A DNA stretch of 64,000 bases from Brevibacillus_D fluminis_A (GTDB lineage Bacteria > Bacillota > Bacilli > Brevibacillales > Brevibacillaceae). Below are positions 42,266 to 50,549 of the stretch, piece after piece (the first letter of the stretch is position 1; every line of letters begins with the position of its first letter). The stretch is taken from positions 2,908,001-2,972,000 of the forward strand of contig NZ_CM125436.1 of the NCBI RefSeq assembly GCF_052072235.1, in the 5' to 3' direction. The position numbers and the translations under genes are program-made. The notes below the pieces were generated by a model. That model saw only the letters and a program-made list of their open reading frames with translations, ran no database searches and was not told the DNA's origin.

Positions 42266-43204
42266 ATGCAAAGCGAGCTGAATCAAGAATTGCTGCAAAA
42301 CGTCTGGGAAGAAATCATCCACAAAACCAAGCAGTCCAAAAACAACCGACTCTATCATTATACGAATGTGAACGGATTGCTCGGAATCATCAAAGACCGC
42401 GGCTTCTGGGTCTCCAAAGCGGATTTTTTGAACGACAGTGAAGAAATCATTTACATCAACCGGATTCTCGACGGCGTTTTTGACAAATTCCAGACGATGG
42501 TGGAAGCCCAATTCACCGAAGATGAGACGAGCCGCCACCTATGGGCGATGTATCTGAAAGTCATGCGCGAGGTGCGGGATCGGATCGACTATTCCGGTGA
42601 GGAGCTGGAAATCTTCGTTTTATCGATGTCCGAAAACCTGGATTCGCTGACGCTCTGGTATAACTATGCCAGCGGGGACGGATACTGTGTCGGCCTCGAC
42701 ACCCTTGAATTCATTTCCGCTTTCTCGGTGGACAACGGGATTCTTCACGACGACCTGTATTGTGTGATCGGCGAGGTCGTTTACGAACGGTCCGAACAGG
42801 AGGAACAGCTGCTCACGTCCTTTTTGAAGCTGTTCTCGTTCGTGAAAGCGCACCTGTATCAAATCGCCGAGCTGGAAAAAACGTTGTTTCTCGGCATCGT
42901 CGCAACCATCATCGGACACTCGATTTTTTTCAAGGACGCGAATTTTGCCAACGAGGAAGAGTTTCGTTTGGCCTTCATCAGCAAAGACCTCGCCAATCAA
43001 GTCAAATTCCGCGGCCGGCGCGGCGTCGTCATGCCTTACATCGATTTTCAGTTCAAGGACAAGCTCCCGCTGCGGCACATCGTGATCGGGCCGCGCAACA
43101 ACAGCGACATCGCCAAAAAAGGCGTCACCTACTTTCTGAAAAAAAGCGGATACGACCTGGAGCAGATTCAGGTGGATTACTCGTCGGTTCCGCTGCGGTA
43201 TTGA
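42266..43204 (+). CDS. DUF2971-domain protein
   Basis: The 312-residue product has the DUF2971 opening LYHYTNVNGLLGIIKDRGFW with KADFLNDSEEI, followed by VLSMSENLDSLTLWYNYASG and ending LRHIVIGPRN. DUF2971 proteins are found beside mobile and defence genes as well as alone, and share a faint likeness to ADP-ribosyltransferase folds. The function is unknown. AAGAGGGG precedes ATG 42266. The frame is open for nearly 1 kb upstream, antisense to the APH gene, but without a ribosome site. Confidence 0.85.
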   Translation: MQSELNQELLQNVWEEIIHKTKQSKNNRLYHYTNVNGLLGIIKDRGFWVSKADFLNDSEEIIYINRILDGVFDKFQTMVEAQFTEDETSRHLWAMYLKVMREVRDRIDYSGEELEIFVLSMSENLDSLTLWYNYASGDGYCVGLDTLEFISAFSVDNGILHDDLYCVIGEVVYERSEQEEQLLTSFLKLFSFVKAHLYQIAELEKTLFLGIVATIIGHSIFFKDANFANEEEFRLAFISKDLANQVKFRGRRGVVMPYIDFQFKDKLPLRHIVIGPRNNSDIAKKGVTYFLKKSGYDLEQIQVDYSSVPLRY

Positions 43205-43283
43205 GCAGATGGCGTTTCGTGATAATCCTCGTGATTTTTTCAAAGAATAAGTCTGTGAAAATACGTTCATGAGGAGGATTCGT

Positions 43284-43442
43284 ATGCAACAGGAGCAACA
43301 AACGAACGGGAATGTAAATTCCCTTTTGAAACCATCATTTGCCGGAACGGATGCAAAAAAAGTAAAGCAAGACATTCAAAAAGATTTGCGCGCGGGACAA
43401 GGTGCAATGACTGCTCGAGAGGCAGGAGCGATGCGGGAGTAA
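43284..43442 (+). CDS. Small gamma-SASP-like spore protein
   Basis: The 52-residue product contains PSFAGTDAKKVKQDIQKDL, close to the repeated FAGTD.Q.VKQQ.Q unit of gamma-type small acid-soluble spore proteins. It is rich in Gln, Lys, Ala and has no Cys or Trp. It has one such unit where SspE usually has two or three. AGGAGG six bases before ATG 43284 and a strong terminator directly after the stop support a real gene. If right, it is a reserve protein degraded at germination. Confidence 0.55.
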   Translation: MQQEQQTNGNVNSLLKPSFAGTDAKKVKQDIQKDLRAGQGAMTAREAGAMRE

Positions 43443-43448
43443 CTAACA

Positions 43449-43476
43449 AAAAAGCAGGGAAACGTCCCTGCTTTTT
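43449..43476. terminator. Bidirectional terminator between the SASP-like gene and tdh
   Basis: AAAAAGCAGGGA and TCCCTGCTTTTT form a perfect stem with loop AACG and a T run on each strand. Confidence 0.92.
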
Positions 43477-43480
43477 TTGT

Positions 43481-44449
43481 TTATGCGGAATGGCTAGGCG
43501 TGAAAAGCTTTCCCGACAGCTTTTCCAGCATATCTTTTGTCATGCGGTCCAGATCGTAGGCGGCACGGAAGCCCCATTCCGCTTGTGCGGCGGAAGGATC
43601 GATCGAATTGGGCCAACTTTCCGCAATCGCCTGGCGAACCGGATCGACCTGATACGTGAGGGTGAAGCCAGGCATATGCTTTTTGATCGCTGCCTCGAAA
43701 TCTTCCGGCGCGGCGCTCATCGCGGTTACGTTGAAAGCGTTGCGGTGGATCAGCTTCGCCGGGTCCGCTTCCATCAAGTCAACGATGGCTTGCAGCGCAT
43801 CAGGCATATACATCATGTCCATGTAAGTGCCTTCGCCGATGTAAGAGGTGTACGCCCCTTTTTTCAGCGCTTCGTAGTAAATTTCAACCGCATAGTCGGT
43901 CGTGCCGCCGCCTGGTGGTGCTACATAGGAGATAAGCCCGGGAAAACGGATGCCGCGCGTATCCAGTCCAAATTTATGATGGTAGTAATCGCAAAGCAGC
44001 TCGCCGCTCACTTTGTTGACGCCATACATGGTTGTCGGGCGTTGGATCGTGTCTTGCGGCGTGTTGTTTTTTGGCGTGCTCGGTCCGAAGGCGCCGATGG
44101 AGCTTGGCGTGAAAAATTGGCATTGCAGCTCGCGCGACACTTCAAGCGCGTTGACCAGGCCGCCCATGTTCAAATTCCAGGCGAGCAACGGTTTGGCTTC
44201 GGCTGTCGCTGACAGAAGCGCTGCCAGATGGATGACGGTATCCACTTTGTATGCTTGCGCAATCGCAAACATCGCTTTGGCATCCGTTACATCAAGCAGT
44301 TCAAACGGGCCGGAGTTTACAACTTCATTGTCCGGCTTTTTCTGAATATCGGTAGCAATGACGTGATCCGCGCCATATTCTGCTCTCAGCTTGGTGACGA
44401 GTTCTGAGCCGATTTGGCCCAGCGCTCCGGTTACGAGTATCGTCTTCAT
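43481..44449 (-). CDS. tdh: L-threonine 3-dehydrogenase, short-chain (epimerase-like) type
   Basis: The 322-residue enzyme is of the NAD-dependent epimerase fold: MKTILVTGALGQIGSELVTK is the dinucleotide motif and MYGVNKVSGELLCDYYHHKF holds the catalytic Tyr and Lys. FTPSSIGAFGP supplies the catalytic Ser. Together with the strict operon link to kbl this identifies the short-chain threonine dehydrogenase rather than UDP-galactose epimerase. Threonine is oxidised to 2-amino-3-ketobutyrate, which Kbl cleaves. Its ATG overlaps the kbl stop by four bases, far inside a longer spurious frame that begins at 44737. Confidence 0.92.
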   Translation of the reverse strand: MKTILVTGALGQIGSELVTKLRAEYGADHVIATDIQKKPDNEVVNSGPFELLDVTDAKAMFAIAQAYKVDTVIHLAALLSATAEAKPLLAWNLNMGGLVNALEVSRELQCQFFTPSSIGAFGPSTPKNNTPQDTIQRPTTMYGVNKVSGELLCDYYHHKFGLDTRGIRFPGLISYVAPPGGGTTDYAVEIYYEALKKGAYTSYIGEGTYMDMMYMPDALQAIVDLMEADPAKLIHRNAFNVTAMSAAPEDFEAAIKKHMPGFTLTYQVDPVRQAIAESWPNSIDPSAAQAEWGFRAAYDLDRMTKDMLEKLSGKLFTPSHSA

Positions 44450-45639
44450 TGCAGAATCCCCATTTCTTTGCCGACTTTTTCGTAGATGGCCAGCGCTTGA
44501 TCCAGCATGTCGGTCGTATGGGCTGCCGTCGGCATGTTGCGGACGCGGCCGGTTCCTCTCGCAACGGTCGGGAACACGATCGCTTTGGCGTAAACGCCTT
44601 CCTGGTACAGCTTTTTGCTGAATTCCTGTGTCAGCTGTTCGTCCCCGATGATGCATGGCGTAATCGGTGTCTCGCTCTCGCCGATGTTGAAGCCCAGCGC
44701 TTTCAACCCGCGCTTCAGGTAATTGCCGTTTTCCCACAGCTTGTCGTGCAGTTCGGTGCTCGCCATGAGAATGTCGATCGCTTTGGTAGCGGCTGCGACA
44801 TCGCCCGGTGTCAGCGCGGTGGAGAACAGGAACGGTCGGGAGCGCACTTTCAGCCAGTCGATCAGCTCTTTGCGGCCGGCAACATAACCGCCGACGACCC
44901 CGATCGCTTTGGACAAGGTACCGATTTGGAAATCGATTTGGTCCGACAGCCCAAAATGCTTGACGGTGCCAGCCCCCTTTCCTGTAACCCCGGAGCCATG
45001 CGCGTCATCCACATACGTGATCAGGTCGAACTCGCGCGCCACTTCCACGATTTCCGGCAGCTTCGCGATGTCGCCGTCCATGGAAAACACGCCATCGGTA
45101 ATCACCATGATTTTTTTATAAAGACCCGATTCCTTTGCCGCTTTCGCTTTTGCGCGCAAGTCTTCGATGTCGGCATGCTTGAACGGGATGATTTTGGCTT
45201 TGGACAAACGGCAGCCGTCGATGATCGAGGCGTGGTTCAGCTCGTCGGACAGGATGGCGTCATCCTTATCCATGACGGCAGAGATCGCAGCCATATTGCA
45301 GTTGAAACCGGACTGGTACGCGATTGCGGCTTCCGTGTGCTTGAAAGCAGCAAGCTTTTCTTCCAGCTTCACATGCAAATCAAGCGTGCCGTTGATCGTG
45401 CGCACTGCACCTGCACCCACTCCATATGTCTGAATCGCGTTGATAGCCGCATCGACCAAGCGCGAATCGGTCGCCAAGCCGAGGTAGTTGTTGGAAGACA
45501 GGTTAATCAGTTTTTTGCCGCCGATGGAAATGATCGGCCCGTTGGCGCTTTCCAATGGCTCGATTGTATTGTAAAGACCTTTTGCCTTCAAATCTGTCAA
45601 ATTCTCATGCAGGAAATTGTTCAAAATGGTGCTGCCCAC
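44446..45639 (-). CDS. kbl: Glycine C-acetyltransferase (2-amino-3-ketobutyrate CoA ligase)
   Basis: The 397-residue PLP enzyme of the alpha-oxoamine synthase family splits 2-amino-3-ketobutyrate with CoA into glycine and acetyl-CoA. Landmarks are LINLSSNNYLGLATDSRLV, TYVDDAHGSGVTGKGAG, and GTLSKAIGVVGGYVAG with the PLP lysine. The start is taken as GTG 45639, eight bases behind GGAGG; an ATG two codons earlier (45645) lies only two bases behind it. It is the first gene of kbl-tdh. Confidence 0.93.
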   Translation of the reverse strand: MGSTILNNFLHENLTDLKAKGLYNTIEPLESANGPIISIGGKKLINLSSNNYLGLATDSRLVDAAINAIQTYGVGAGAVRTINGTLDLHVKLEEKLAAFKHTEAAIAYQSGFNCNMAAISAVMDKDDAILSDELNHASIIDGCRLSKAKIIPFKHADIEDLRAKAKAAKESGLYKKIMVITDGVFSMDGDIAKLPEIVEVAREFDLITYVDDAHGSGVTGKGAGTVKHFGLSDQIDFQIGTLSKAIGVVGGYVAGRKELIDWLKVRSRPFLFSTALTPGDVAAATKAIDILMASTELHDKLWENGNYLKRGLKALGFNIGESETPITPCIIGDEQLTQEFSKKLYQEGVYAKAIVFPTVARGTGRVRNMPTAAHTTDMLDQALAIYEKVGKEMGILQ

Positions 45640-45711
45640 ATTCATTCCCTCCCGATTGATCCGCTTGGCCGTAATTTCCACGCGAATGAAAGTCCATACC
45701 ACGCGCACAAA

Positions 45712-45726
45712 TTAAAAGCGCTTAAA
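45712..45726. promoter_or_regulatory. Candidate cre (CcpA) site upstream of kbl
   Basis: TTAAAAGCGCTTAAA is palindromic at its core and matches the cre consensus WTGAAARCGYTTWWN at all but one position. Carbon repression of threonine breakdown would make sense, but no experiment supports it. Confidence 0.4.
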
Positions 45727-45891
45727 CGTATGTAAAATCTCACTTTTTGATTATTAATGTAACACCTATAATCGAAAATGTCCATATGGGAAGGACGGAT
45801 TTTTTCGTGTTTTCGGCACATTTTTTTGCCTGCCTCCCCTTTCTAACATCCCCTCCTTTCAGCGATAAAAGTCATCGGTGCAAAAGAAAAT

Positions 45892-45946
45892 AGCCCTTTA
45901 CCGGCTTGCTGCGATGGGAAAGAACGCAGCAAGCCGATAAAGGGCT
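45892..45946 (-). terminator. Long terminator of the HAD/ATL operon
   Basis: A 22-bp stem with one mismatch (AGCCCTTTA, CGGCTTGCTGCG and complements) followed by ATTTTCTTTT on the minus strand, 41 bp after the alkyltransferase-like gene. Confidence 0.9.
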
Positions 45947-45986
45947 TTGTGCATGTTTGAACGTTTCCTTGCTTTTTGCCGAAAAA

Positions 45987-46358
45987 TTAGTACCATTCTG
46001 GCTCGTCTTCATGCCATTTTAGAATCGTCTCATCTGGATGATACTGGTATCGAGCAAGATTGATCAGGCGATCCGCGGCGATTTCTACCCCTTCTTCCCG
46101 CAAATATTCCGCTTGCAGCTCGGCTGACGCAGAATCGCGCAAACCGATCTCGCCCTTGGAATTGATCACGCGATGCCAGGGCAGGTTATGCTTTTTGCTC
46201 ATGGCGTGCAAAATGCGGACGACTTGCCGCGCCGCCCGCGGACTGCCTGCCGCTCGGGCGATTTGCCCGTAGGTCATGACTTGTCCTGCGGGTATTTGCC
46301 GGATGATGGCGATGACGTTTGCGGTAAATGGTTTCACGGTAAGCCCCGCTCCCGTCAT
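45987..46358 (-). CDS. Alkyltransferase-like (ATL) DNA-binding protein
   Basis: The 123-residue protein resembles the DNA-binding domain of O6-alkylguanine transferase: VIAIIRQIPAGQVMTYGQIA and the helix SPRAARQVVRILHAMSKKH. The active-site motif reads PWHRVINSKGEIGL, with Trp in place of the acceptor Cys of PCHR, so it cannot take up alkyl groups itself. ATL proteins bind alkylated bases and flag them for nucleotide excision repair. ATG 46358 overlaps the stop of the HAD gene (ATGA). An inner GTG at 46337 is another option. Confidence 0.85.
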   Translation of the reverse strand: MTGAGLTVKPFTANVIAIIRQIPAGQVMTYGQIARAAGSPRAARQVVRILHAMSKKHNLPWHRVINSKGEIGLRDSASAELQAEYLREEGVEIAADRLINLARYQYHPDETILKWHEDEPEWY

Positions 46359-47008
46359 GATGCGAAATAGGGCAATGCAAGCAGCTCGCGGCAATCTTTG
46401 ATCCAGGCGATCGGCGACACGTGATGACGCTCCATTTCGTCCGGCTTTCCCCGATACGCGATGAAGTCCACTTGCGCATCTTGCGCCGCCTTGCCATCGA
46501 TCCAGGAATCCCCGACCATGATCCAATCATCCGGCCCAAGGTGCGGGTAGCTGCCCAGGATGGCCAAAATGCCGGACGGCGACGGCTTTAATGCGGTCAT
46601 ATGCTCACGGGCGTAAATGGCGTCGAAAAGGTCCGCGATTCCTGTTTCACGGAGCGCCTCCCAAGCGGCGACAGACGCATTGTTCGTCAAAATGACGAGG
46701 CGGTGGCTGTTCTTCAGCTGTGTGAGCACCTCGACGACGTTGTCCTCAAGCTTGGCTCCATGCATTCCTTCTTTTTCGATCTGAGCAACTTCATCCCAAA
46801 TTCTGTGTTCCATGCTTGCCGTCAAACGCCCTGACTGGCGCCCCCATTCAATCAGCTGCGATGCGGTTTTTCCTTGCCAGTCAAGCGTTGGCTCGCACAG
46901 CTGAAATTCAACCAACAGCTCGTACACCGTCCGTTTCATCTTGGGAAAATCAATCGATGATTGGAGCAGCGTATTGTCCATGTCAAAAATGATCCCTTGC
47001 CTCTTCAT
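46355..47008 (-). CDS. HAD-superfamily hydrolase (phosphatase)
   Basis: The 217-residue protein has the four HAD motifs: GIIFDMDNTLL (nucleophile Asp), RLVILTNNAS, the lysine in MTALKPSPSGI, and WIMVGDSWIDGKAA. A helical cap lies between the first two. It resembles phosphoglycolate-phosphatase-like members, but the substrate is unknown. GGAGAGGG precedes ATG 47008. It is translationally coupled to the ATL gene. Confidence 0.88.
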   Translation of the reverse strand: MKRQGIIFDMDNTLLQSSIDFPKMKRTVYELLVEFQLCEPTLDWQGKTASQLIEWGRQSGRLTASMEHRIWDEVAQIEKEGMHGAKLEDNVVEVLTQLKNSHRLVILTNNASVAAWEALRETGIADLFDAIYAREHMTALKPSPSGILAILGSYPHLGPDDWIMVGDSWIDGKAAQDAQVDFIAYRGKPDEMERHHVSPIAWIKDCRELLALPYFAS

Positions 47009-47073
47009 TTCTTTTCCCTCTCCCCGACAATCTGGCACCAAGCCATTCCGTTTCGCTCATTTTACCATCAAAT

Positions 47074-47114
47074 GCAAAAAGAGACGAACGGTTGGCCGCC
47101 TCATCTCTTTTTTG
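47074..47114 (-). terminator. Terminator of the copA-copZ operon
   Basis: GAGATGAG and its partly wobble-paired complement form the stem, with A and T runs on either side, 17 bp after copZ. Confidence 0.7.
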
Positions 47115-47130
47115 CAGGTTCTCTATGCCG

Positions 47131-47337
47131 TTACACGACATCATATCCTTGATCTTCAATCGTGGTTTTCAAACTCGCTTCATTTACAGCCGCTTCATCG
47201 TAGGACACGGTCACTTTGTTGCCGGCCAGGTCTACTTTCACAGCGCTTACGCCGTTTACCTTGCCCAAAGCGCCTTCGATCGAGTTTACGCAGTGATTGC
47301 AAGACATTCCTTTTACGTTCAATGTTACGGTTGTCAT
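47131..47337 (-). CDS. copZ: Copper chaperone CopZ
   Basis: The 68-residue protein is a single heavy-metal-associated domain with the copper-binding loop GMSCNHCVNSIEGALG and a closing EDQGYDVV. It carries Cu(I) to CopA. GAGGG precedes ATG 47337, 16 bp after the copA stop, so both genes share one transcript. Confidence 0.93.
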   Translation of the reverse strand: MTTVTLNVKGMSCNHCVNSIEGALGKVNGVSAVKVDLAGNKVTVSYDEAAVNEASLKTTIEDQGYDVV

Positions 47338-47353
47338 TTCATTTTCCCTCGCT

Positions 47354-49774
47354 TTATTGGATTTTGGCTCGTTTCAGACGCAGCGCATTCAATACGACAG
47401 ATACCGAGCTGAACGCCATGGCTGCTCCCGCTACCCATGGGGCGAGCAAGCCGATCGCTGCGATCGGAATCCCGACCGTATTGTAGAACAGCGCCCAAAA
47501 CAAGTTTTGTTTAATGTTCGCCATCGTTTTGTGGCTCAAGGCGATCGCCTCGGCAATGCTGGTCAGCTCGCCGCGCATCAAGGTCAGATCGGCTGCTTCG
47601 ATTGCAATATCCGTCCCTGTTCCGATCGCCATGCCGACATCTGCCGTGGCAAGCGCCGGCGCATCGTTGATACCGTCGCCTACCATCGCTACTTTTTTCC
47701 CCAGCTGCTTGAAGGATTCTACTTCACGGGCTTTCCCCTCCGGCAAAACCTCAGCGCGAACCTGTGTGATGCCCACCTGGCGTGCGATTGCTTCAGCTGT
47801 CCGCAAATTATCGCCGGTGATCATGACCACCTCCAATCCCAGTTCATGAAGTTTGGCAATCGCTTCGCGGGAGCTTTCCTTGACCGTGTCTGCCACCGCC
47901 ACGATCCCTGCCAGCTTGCCATCGATCGCAGCGAGCATCGCGGTTTTTCCTTCTGATTCCCATTGCTCCAGTTGCTGCGCGACGGCGTCAAAGCGTATGC
48001 CTTCGCGGCCCAGGAGCTTGCGTGTCCCGACCAGGAGCGCTCGCCCGTCAATCCGCGCCGAGATACCGTAGCCGGGTATCGCTTCGAACTCCTGTGTTTG
48101 CTGCAACGTCAAGCCGCGTTCCACGGCTCCTTGCACGATGGCCTGTGCCAACGGGTGCTCCGATTGTTTCTCTGCGGAAGCCACCAGCGTGAGGAATTCT
48201 TCCTCCGTAATGCCGTTTTGGGGCAGTACATCGGTTAAAGCAGGCGCTCCTTTGGTGATCGTACCGGTTTTATCCAGAATGATGGTATCGAGCTTGTGCG
48301 TTGCTTCCAGATGCTCGCCGCCTTTGAACAAAATTCCGATTTCCGCGCCTTTGCCTGTGCCGACCATGATAGAGGTCGGGGTTGCGAGTCCGAGTGCGCA
48401 TGGGCACGCGATAACCAGCACGGCGATGGCATTTTCCAGTGCTCCGGTGAAATTGCCTGGATCGACCATGAAGTACCAAACCAGGAAAACCAGTACCGCG
48501 ATACCGACGACAATCGGCACGAATACGCCGGAAATGCGATCCGCCATACGTTGAATCGGCGCCTTGGACCCTTGTGCCTCTTCGACGACTTTGATGATTT
48601 GCGCGAGCGCGGTGTCTTTGCCGACCTTTGTCGCTTGATACGTAAGTGTTCCGTTTTTGTTGATGGTGGCACCGATCAAAAGGTCACCCGCTTTTTTGTC
48701 AACCGGTACGCTCTCGCCGGTCAGCATCGATTCGTCTACTGCGGATGCACCGGACAACACGATACCGTCTACGGGTATTTTTTCACCAGGTTTCACCATG
48801 ATCACGTCACCTGTGACCACTTCTTCCATCGCGATGGTCAGCTCTTGCCCGTCCCGGATGACCGTCGCCGTTTTCGCTTGGAGACCCATCAGCTTTTTGA
48901 TCGCTTCCGATGTGCGTCCTTTTGCCAACGCCTCGAACAATTTGCCCAAGATGATCAGCGTGATCAAAATGGCGCTCGTTTCAAAGTAAAGCTTGTCGCC
49001 GCGCCCGCCGATCGTTGCAGCCAAACTGTAAAAATAGGCGGCGGATGTTCCGAGCGAGACCAGCACATCCATATTGGCGCTGCCGTTTTTCAGTGCTTTG
49101 TAGGCGCCTCTGTAAAAGGGCCAGCCGATGATGAACTGTACCGGCGTGGCAAGCGCGAGCTGAACCCACGGATTCATCAGCAGATGCGGCATATACAGAT
49201 GGGACCAGTTGAAATGCGCGGCCATCGTGTACAACAGCGGCAGCGACAGCATCGCAGAGACTGCGAAACGAACTTGGTGGCGGCGGATTTCCTTCCCGCG
49301 ATCGTCTGCCTTTGCGCTGGCAGTGACCGGGAGTGTCGCGCCGTATCCGAGATCCTTCACCTTCTGGATCATCTGGTCAGGACCGGTTTCTTGCGGATTG
49401 AACTCGACCGTCGCCCGCTCCATCGTCAGGTTCACATTGGCGTCGGTGACCCCGGGCAGCTTTTTCAGCCCTTTTTCGATGCGGGTGGCACATGCGGCAC
49501 ACGTCATGCCGGTAATATCGAGATTCACTTTTTCCAGTGCGACCTTATAGCCCAAGTCGGCTACTTTTGCCTGCAGATCGCTTACGCTCACCTTGGCCGG
49601 GTCGAACGTCACCGTCGCTTTTTCCATGGCGTAATTGACATTTGCCTGCTCGACGCCGTCCATCTTGCCGAGCCCTTTCTCAATCCTTATGGCACATGCT
49701 GCACAAGTCATGCCTTCCACTTTGAGCGACAAATGGTTTGTTGCCTTGGGTTTATCCATCACTTCACTGCTCAT
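47354..49774 (-). CDS. copA: Copper-exporting P1B-type ATPase CopA
   Basis: The 806-residue pump has two N-terminal metal-binding domains (GMTCAACAIRIEKGLGKM and GMTCAACATRIEKGLKKL), eight membrane helices and the P-type core. The core shows the TGE loop in DESMLTGESVPVDKKAG, CPC in VIACPCALGLATPTSIM, the phosphorylated Asp in LDKTGTITKGAP, and GDGINDAPALATADVG. The CPC motif marks Cu(I) or Ag(I) export. ATG 49774 is backed by GAGGTG six bases upstream; an in-frame GTG three codons earlier is the ribosome-site part itself. The operator in front suggests copper induction. Confidence 0.95.
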   Translation of the reverse strand: MSSEVMDKPKATNHLSLKVEGMTCAACAIRIEKGLGKMDGVEQANVNYAMEKATVTFDPAKVSVSDLQAKVADLGYKVALEKVNLDITGMTCAACATRIEKGLKKLPGVTDANVNLTMERATVEFNPQETGPDQMIQKVKDLGYGATLPVTASAKADDRGKEIRRHQVRFAVSAMLSLPLLYTMAAHFNWSHLYMPHLLMNPWVQLALATPVQFIIGWPFYRGAYKALKNGSANMDVLVSLGTSAAYFYSLAATIGGRGDKLYFETSAILITLIILGKLFEALAKGRTSEAIKKLMGLQAKTATVIRDGQELTIAMEEVVTGDVIMVKPGEKIPVDGIVLSGASAVDESMLTGESVPVDKKAGDLLIGATINKNGTLTYQATKVGKDTALAQIIKVVEEAQGSKAPIQRMADRISGVFVPIVVGIAVLVFLVWYFMVDPGNFTGALENAIAVLVIACPCALGLATPTSIMVGTGKGAEIGILFKGGEHLEATHKLDTIILDKTGTITKGAPALTDVLPQNGITEEEFLTLVASAEKQSEHPLAQAIVQGAVERGLTLQQTQEFEAIPGYGISARIDGRALLVGTRKLLGREGIRFDAVAQQLEQWESEGKTAMLAAIDGKLAGIVAVADTVKESSREAIAKLHELGLEVVMITGDNLRTAEAIARQVGITQVRAEVLPEGKAREVESFKQLGKKVAMVGDGINDAPALATADVGMAIGTGTDIAIEAADLTLMRGELTSIAEAIALSHKTMANIKQNLFWALFYNTVGIPIAAIGLLAPWVAGAAMAFSSVSVVLNALRLKRAKIQ

Positions 49775-49815
49775 TATGTTCACCTCTAACGGTTTCGCTA
49801 TCGTTCCATGGCTTT

Positions 49816-49845
49816 ATATTACTATACCCCCCTACCCTATGTAAA
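49816..49845 (-). promoter_or_regulatory. copA promoter with copper-regulator operator
   Basis: Minus strand TTTACA, 18-bp spacer, TAATAT. The spacer holds ATAGGGTAGGGGGGTAT (49824-49840), close to the B. subtilis copZA operator bound by CsoR. No csoR gene is next to it in this window. Confidence 0.6.
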
Positions 49846-50012
49846 GGGGCGATATGCGTTTTTTCCCTTATTTTTTTCGTTCATGATGCCCATATCTTGC
49901 CCTGCCTATGAAACATTCGGGTTTCCGTTGCTTTTTTGTGCTGTCGCGACAGGATTTGGCATCGCCCGTATCGTAGGTATACAAGACTCTGAACAGAAAG
50001 AAGGATTGTCAG

Positions 50013-50537
50013 ATGAGCCACCCTTCGCTCTACACGTCCCGCGTGCTTGATGCCGCTGATGCGGAACACTATGTCGCTTTGCGTCTGGAAGCATTGCGCA
50101 CCAACCCGGAAGCGTTTTTGGTTACCTATGAGGAAAGCGTCGCGGATGATAATCTGCTCGCTGTTTATCGCAGCCGCTTGATGCCCACTCCTCTCTCTTT
50201 TACGATGGGCGCATATCGCGGTGAAGACTTGGTCGGCATGGCGACATTGATCCGCTCCGATCGGGAAAAAATCCGCCACAAAGCTTCACTGGTCGCTGTC
50301 TATACGACACCTGGCGAACGCGGAAAAGGCGTGTCCAAAATGCTTTTGTCCGCCATGATCGAGAAAGCGCGCGAGTGGGAAGGCGTCGAGCAGATCACGC
50401 TGACCGTCGCCAGCGAAAATGTCCCGGCGGTCAAGCTGTACCGTTCGCTCGGGTTCGAATGGTTCGGAACGGAAAAGAAAGCGATGCTTCATCAAGGGGT
50501 ATATGCGGATGAAGATTACATGAAGCTGATGTTGTAA
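50013..50537 (+). CDS. GNAT-family N-acetyltransferase
   Basis: The 174-residue protein opens with LYTSRVLDAADAEHYVALRL and EALRTNPEAFLVTYEES, a pattern common in Bacillales GNATs. The acetyl-CoA site is AVYTTPGERGKGVSKMLLSA, and the last strands are LTVASENVPAVKLYRSLGF. The substrate is unknown. AAGGA lies upstream of ATG 50013. Its 3' end is only 13 bp from the 3' boundary of the intron that lies on the other strand. Confidence 0.88.
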   Translation: MSHPSLYTSRVLDAADAEHYVALRLEALRTNPEAFLVTYEESVADDNLLAVYRSRLMPTPLSFTMGAYRGEDLVGMATLIRSDREKIRHKASLVAVYTTPGERGKGVSKMLLSAMIEKAREWEGVEQITLTVASENVPAVKLYRSLGFEWFGTEKKAMLHQGVYADEDYMKLML

Positions 50538-50549
50538 GCAGTCCTGCGT

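Larger units (their letters stand above)
45640..45986. other. Intergenic region upstream of kbl
   Basis: About 350 bp without a gene. It holds the kbl upstream region with a cre-like site (45712-45726), an AT-rich stretch at 45730-45860, and the terminator at 45892-45946. Confidence 0.5.

Noticed and set aside
44449..45735. 428-codon open frame on the plus strand
   Set aside because: Antisense to kbl, with shadow-frame composition.
48296..49789. 497-codon open frame on the plus strand
   Set aside because: Antisense to copA, without a ribosome site.
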